Below, piece after piece: positions 62,097-64,000 of a stretch of DNA of 64,000 bases (its first letter is position 1; each line of letters starts with the position of its first letter). Below the pieces are notes generated by a model. That model worked only from the letters and a program-made list of their open reading frames with translations. It was not told where the DNA came from and searched no databases. The position numbers were made by a program, and so were the translations under genes. This stretch comes from Aulosira sp. FACHB-615 (GTDB lineage Bacteria > Cyanobacteriota > Cyanobacteriia > Cyanobacteriales > Nostocaceae), in contig NZ_JACJSE010000014.1 of the NCBI RefSeq assembly GCF_014698045.1, positions 62,001-126,000 of the forward strand, written 5' to 3'.

Positions 62097-64000
62097 TTAA
62101 GTGCGATCGCATTCCGTAACTTGCCAAAGAGCAACTTGCTGTCTGAGTTCTTCTATATCTAAATAATCATAAGCGAAAGCTTTGCGTAATAAAGCATGGG
62201 GAATAAATTCATCATATTTTTGCATTTCTGGAGCTTCGGCTGTACTGATTAAATCTTCGGCGGAAATTCTTTGCTCACACAAAGAAGCAATTTCTGATTG
62301 CAGATATTTCAGCTTACCTTTGCCTAATTTCAAAATCATATAATAAGGGTTCATTCCACCCATACTACTAATTTCTAAAGATTCTCGACAAAAAGCATTC
62401 AGAAATCTTTCTAAAGTGCGATAAGCTACTGTTCCCATCCAAGGGAAAATACAACATTTATTTTTATCTAATGGCAATATATAAGATTTCGCTAATCCAG
62501 CAGACTGAAATAATTCTCTAACTGTTTTTAGGCGTTGTTGAGCATTTTTTTGTAAATAGCTATATTCAACATCTTCTATTAAAACCTGTCGCATTCGTTG
62601 TAAAATTTTAGTATGAATAGTACCGCCACCACCACGCCAATAAACAGTCGCTTTACCATCTACCTGTTTAGCTAAAACTAACTTTTTTTTAAAATCAACT
62701 TCTAAAACTTCCCAAGTGCGACCAGCTAAACCAAATTGATTCCCCACAGGTGGCGGTGTCACAATACTACCAATTTCTGTTGTGCCTTGCTTTACGGTAT
62801 ATTCTTGATTGTCAGCAAACACAGCATAAAATTGAAATCTTCCGACTATCTTTTCCCCAGTCAAACCGATAATTAATTTACCTTGCTCAGTTTGTTGAAT
62901 ATGACCAATATCAATTAAATAACGTAACAACAATTTAAAATCGGCTGGAGAAATTGCCGCAAAAGGTGGCATATTTAAAACTTGTTTAGCTAAATTCGCT
63001 GGGGATAATTCTCCTGCCGCTAATAAAATACTCATTGTCTGATGATAAAGCAAACTCAAAGGATATTTTGGCGGCTTTATCGGCTCAATCCAGCGTTCCT
63101 CTAAATACAGTTGAATAATGGCAATACACTGTAAAAGTTGCCAGGGAATTTGCTCAGGCAGATATGCTTCCGATAAAGGTTCATCTTCAGCACAAACAAA
63201 GCGCATATCCGCCGTTTCACCTCTTCTTCCAACCCGTCCCAACCTTTGTAAAAAACTAGCTACAGACAAAGGTGATTCTAACTGAATGACTCGCTCTAAA
63301 TTACCAATATCGATACCTAATTCTAAGGTAAGTGTTGCCGCAGTTACAGCAGGGTAATGGGGTTCTTGCATAGCTTTTTCCGCAGCTTGGCGCAAACTAG
63401 CTGAGATACTCCCGTGATGGACATGATAAATATCTGCTTGTGCTTGTGCTTGAGCAATTTGCCGCAGGGAAGCAATTACAGATTCAGTTTGAGTGCGGTT
63501 ATTCGCAAATATCAGACATTTTTTATTTTGGCTAAGATTAAAAAGATAATTATCATATATTTCCGATGAATTAATATCATCACGAATATAAAAATGTTCG
63601 ACAGCCAGTTTAATTTGACGTTTACCAGCTTCAATTTTAGGAGTAATTACTTGTTTATCAGTTCCCGAACGTAGCCATTCTTCCGCCATTGAATAATCAC
63701 CAAGAGTAGCTGATAAACCAATACGCCTGGGTTGTGATTGAATTGCATTGGCTAAACGCTGCAATTGACAAATAATCTGACAACCACGTTCCGAACCCAT
63801 AAAGGCATGAATTTCATCAATGATGACAAATTTTAAATCTCCAAACAAACGCACTAAATCATGATGTTTATTTATTAATAAACTCTCTAAAGATTCTGGC
63901 GTAATTTGAAGAATGCCTTGAGGCTTTTTTAAAAGCTGATTTTTGCGACTTTGAGCCACATCACCATGCCAATGATAAACAGGAATATCTGCTGTTTTAA
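62097..64000 (-). CDS. DEAD/DEAH-box helicase (Lhr-like), N-terminus beyond the window
   Basis: 634 codons are visible and the frame continues past base 64000, where ...IPVYHWHGDVAQSRK still matches. Motifs in view: ITPESLESLL (Ib region), VIIDEIHAFMGSERGCQ (DEAH box), GLSATLGD (motif III), and the second RecA lobe with CLIFANNRTQTESV, TLTLELGIDIGNLERVIQL and FLQRLGRVGRRGETAD (motif VI). The Walker A part is off the edge. A long C-terminal region (about 300-620) is typical of Lhr-like DNA-repair helicases. An ATP-driven 3'-5' unwinding role is expected from the family. Confidence 0.88.
   Translation of the reverse strand, partial: KTADIPVYHWHGDVAQSRKNQLLKKPQGILQITPESLESLLINKHHDLVRLFGDLKFVIIDEIHAFMGSERGCQIICQLQRLANAIQSQPRRIGLSATLGDYSMAEEWLRSGTDKQVITPKIEAGKRQIKLAVEHFYIRDDINSSEIYDNYLFNLSQNKKCLIFANNRTQTESVIASLRQIAQAQAQADIYHVHHGSISASLRQAAEKAMQEPHYPAVTAATLTLELGIDIGNLERVIQLESPLSVASFLQRLGRVGRRGETADMRFVCAEDEPLSEAYLPEQIPWQLLQCIAIIQLYLEERWIEPIKPPKYPLSLLYHQTMSILLAAGELSPANLAKQVLNMPPFAAISPADFKLLLRYLIDIGHIQQTEQGKLIIGLTGEKIVGRFQFYAVFADNQEYTVKQGTTEIGSIVTPPPVGNQFGLAGRTWEVLEVDFKKKLVLAKQVDGKATVYWRGGGGTIHTKILQRMRQVLIEDVEYSYLQKNAQQRLKTVRELFQSAGLAKSYILPLDKNKCCIFPWMGTVAYRTLERFLNAFCRESLEISSMGGMNPYYMILKLGKGKLKYLQSEIASLCEQRISAEDLISTAEAPEMQKYDEFIPHALLRKAFAYDYLDIEELRQQVALWQVTECDRT

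Noticed and set aside
62097..63959. Helicase starting at the GTG at 63959
   Set aside because: The frame stays open to the window edge and the upstream residues still match helicase sequence, so the real start lies outside.

Overview
The window looks like chromosomal DNA of a filamentous, probably heterocyst-forming cyanobacterium of the Nostoc/Anabaena type (inference). The supporting signs are about fifty HIP1 octamers (GCGATCGC) counted by eye, many Nostoc-type interspersed palindromic elements and 7- and 9-bp tandem repeats, a magnesium chelatase D subunit, a group 3 SigF-like sigma factor, cyanobacterial-type ThiE with an N-terminal extension, a long IspH, a DUF3285 microprotein and a mycosporine-like amino acid (MAA) sunscreen cluster. 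No rRNA, tRNA, CRISPR array, phage module or intact transposase was found.

Layout. 0-8.5 kb: DUF1517 membrane protein, GT4 glycosyltransferase, thiS-thiE, a secreted beta-helix protein with a SPOR-like tail, and an L,D-transpeptidase. 8.5-17 kb: aroC, a 601-aa protein built of an unrecognised ~62-residue repeat, a SemiSWEET, a repeat-rich gap, an orphan ABC ATPase, a Wza-type polysaccharide export protein and a DUF1400/alpha-beta hydrolase. 17-25.6 kb: SPFH protein, folP and tpiA, a PD-(D/E)XK-like protein followed by an Era-like GTPase, nested miniature elements, a CobW GTPase and a DUF2157 membrane protein. 25.8-33.9 kb: a FecCD/FecE metallophore uptake operon without a binding protein, divergent from mysA-mysB-mysC-mysD. 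34-45 kb: coiled-coil and WD40 proteins, a Rossmann reductase, chlD, an Uma2 protein, sigF and a BI-1 family membrane protein. 44.8-54.5 kb: prfB with its programmed frameshift, DUF3285, ybeY, dgkA, a trpG/pabA amidotransferase, a metallo-hydrolase, a YdeI-like protein, an FAD oxidoreductase, alpha carbonic anhydrase, nagA and purE. 55.3-64 kb: two ammonium transporters flanking a YnfA protein, an SGNH hydrolase, ispH, a small exported protein and a DEAH helicase cut by the window edge.

How the genes work together. mysA-D are expected to convert a sedoheptulose 7-phosphate-type substrate to 4-deoxygadusol, then mycosporine-glycine, then a disubstituted MAA. prfB-DUF3285-ybeY-dgkA-trpG run co-directionally as a housekeeping string. 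The two amt genes each have a perfect NtcA-type GTA-N8-TAC site upstream, which suggests nitrogen control, although such sites also occur by chance. The gaps between genes are full of small inverted-repeat elements; these explain several spurious ORFs and N-terminal over-extensions (folP, ispH, Uma2).

The least explained items are the ~62-residue repeat protein at 9.7-11.5 kb, a possible ~125-nt small RNA ending at 52503, a perfect palindrome in the metallophore-transporter/mys divergent region, the N-terminal half of the WD40 protein, and a miniature element inserted in another and then duplicated at 22.8-23.3 kb.
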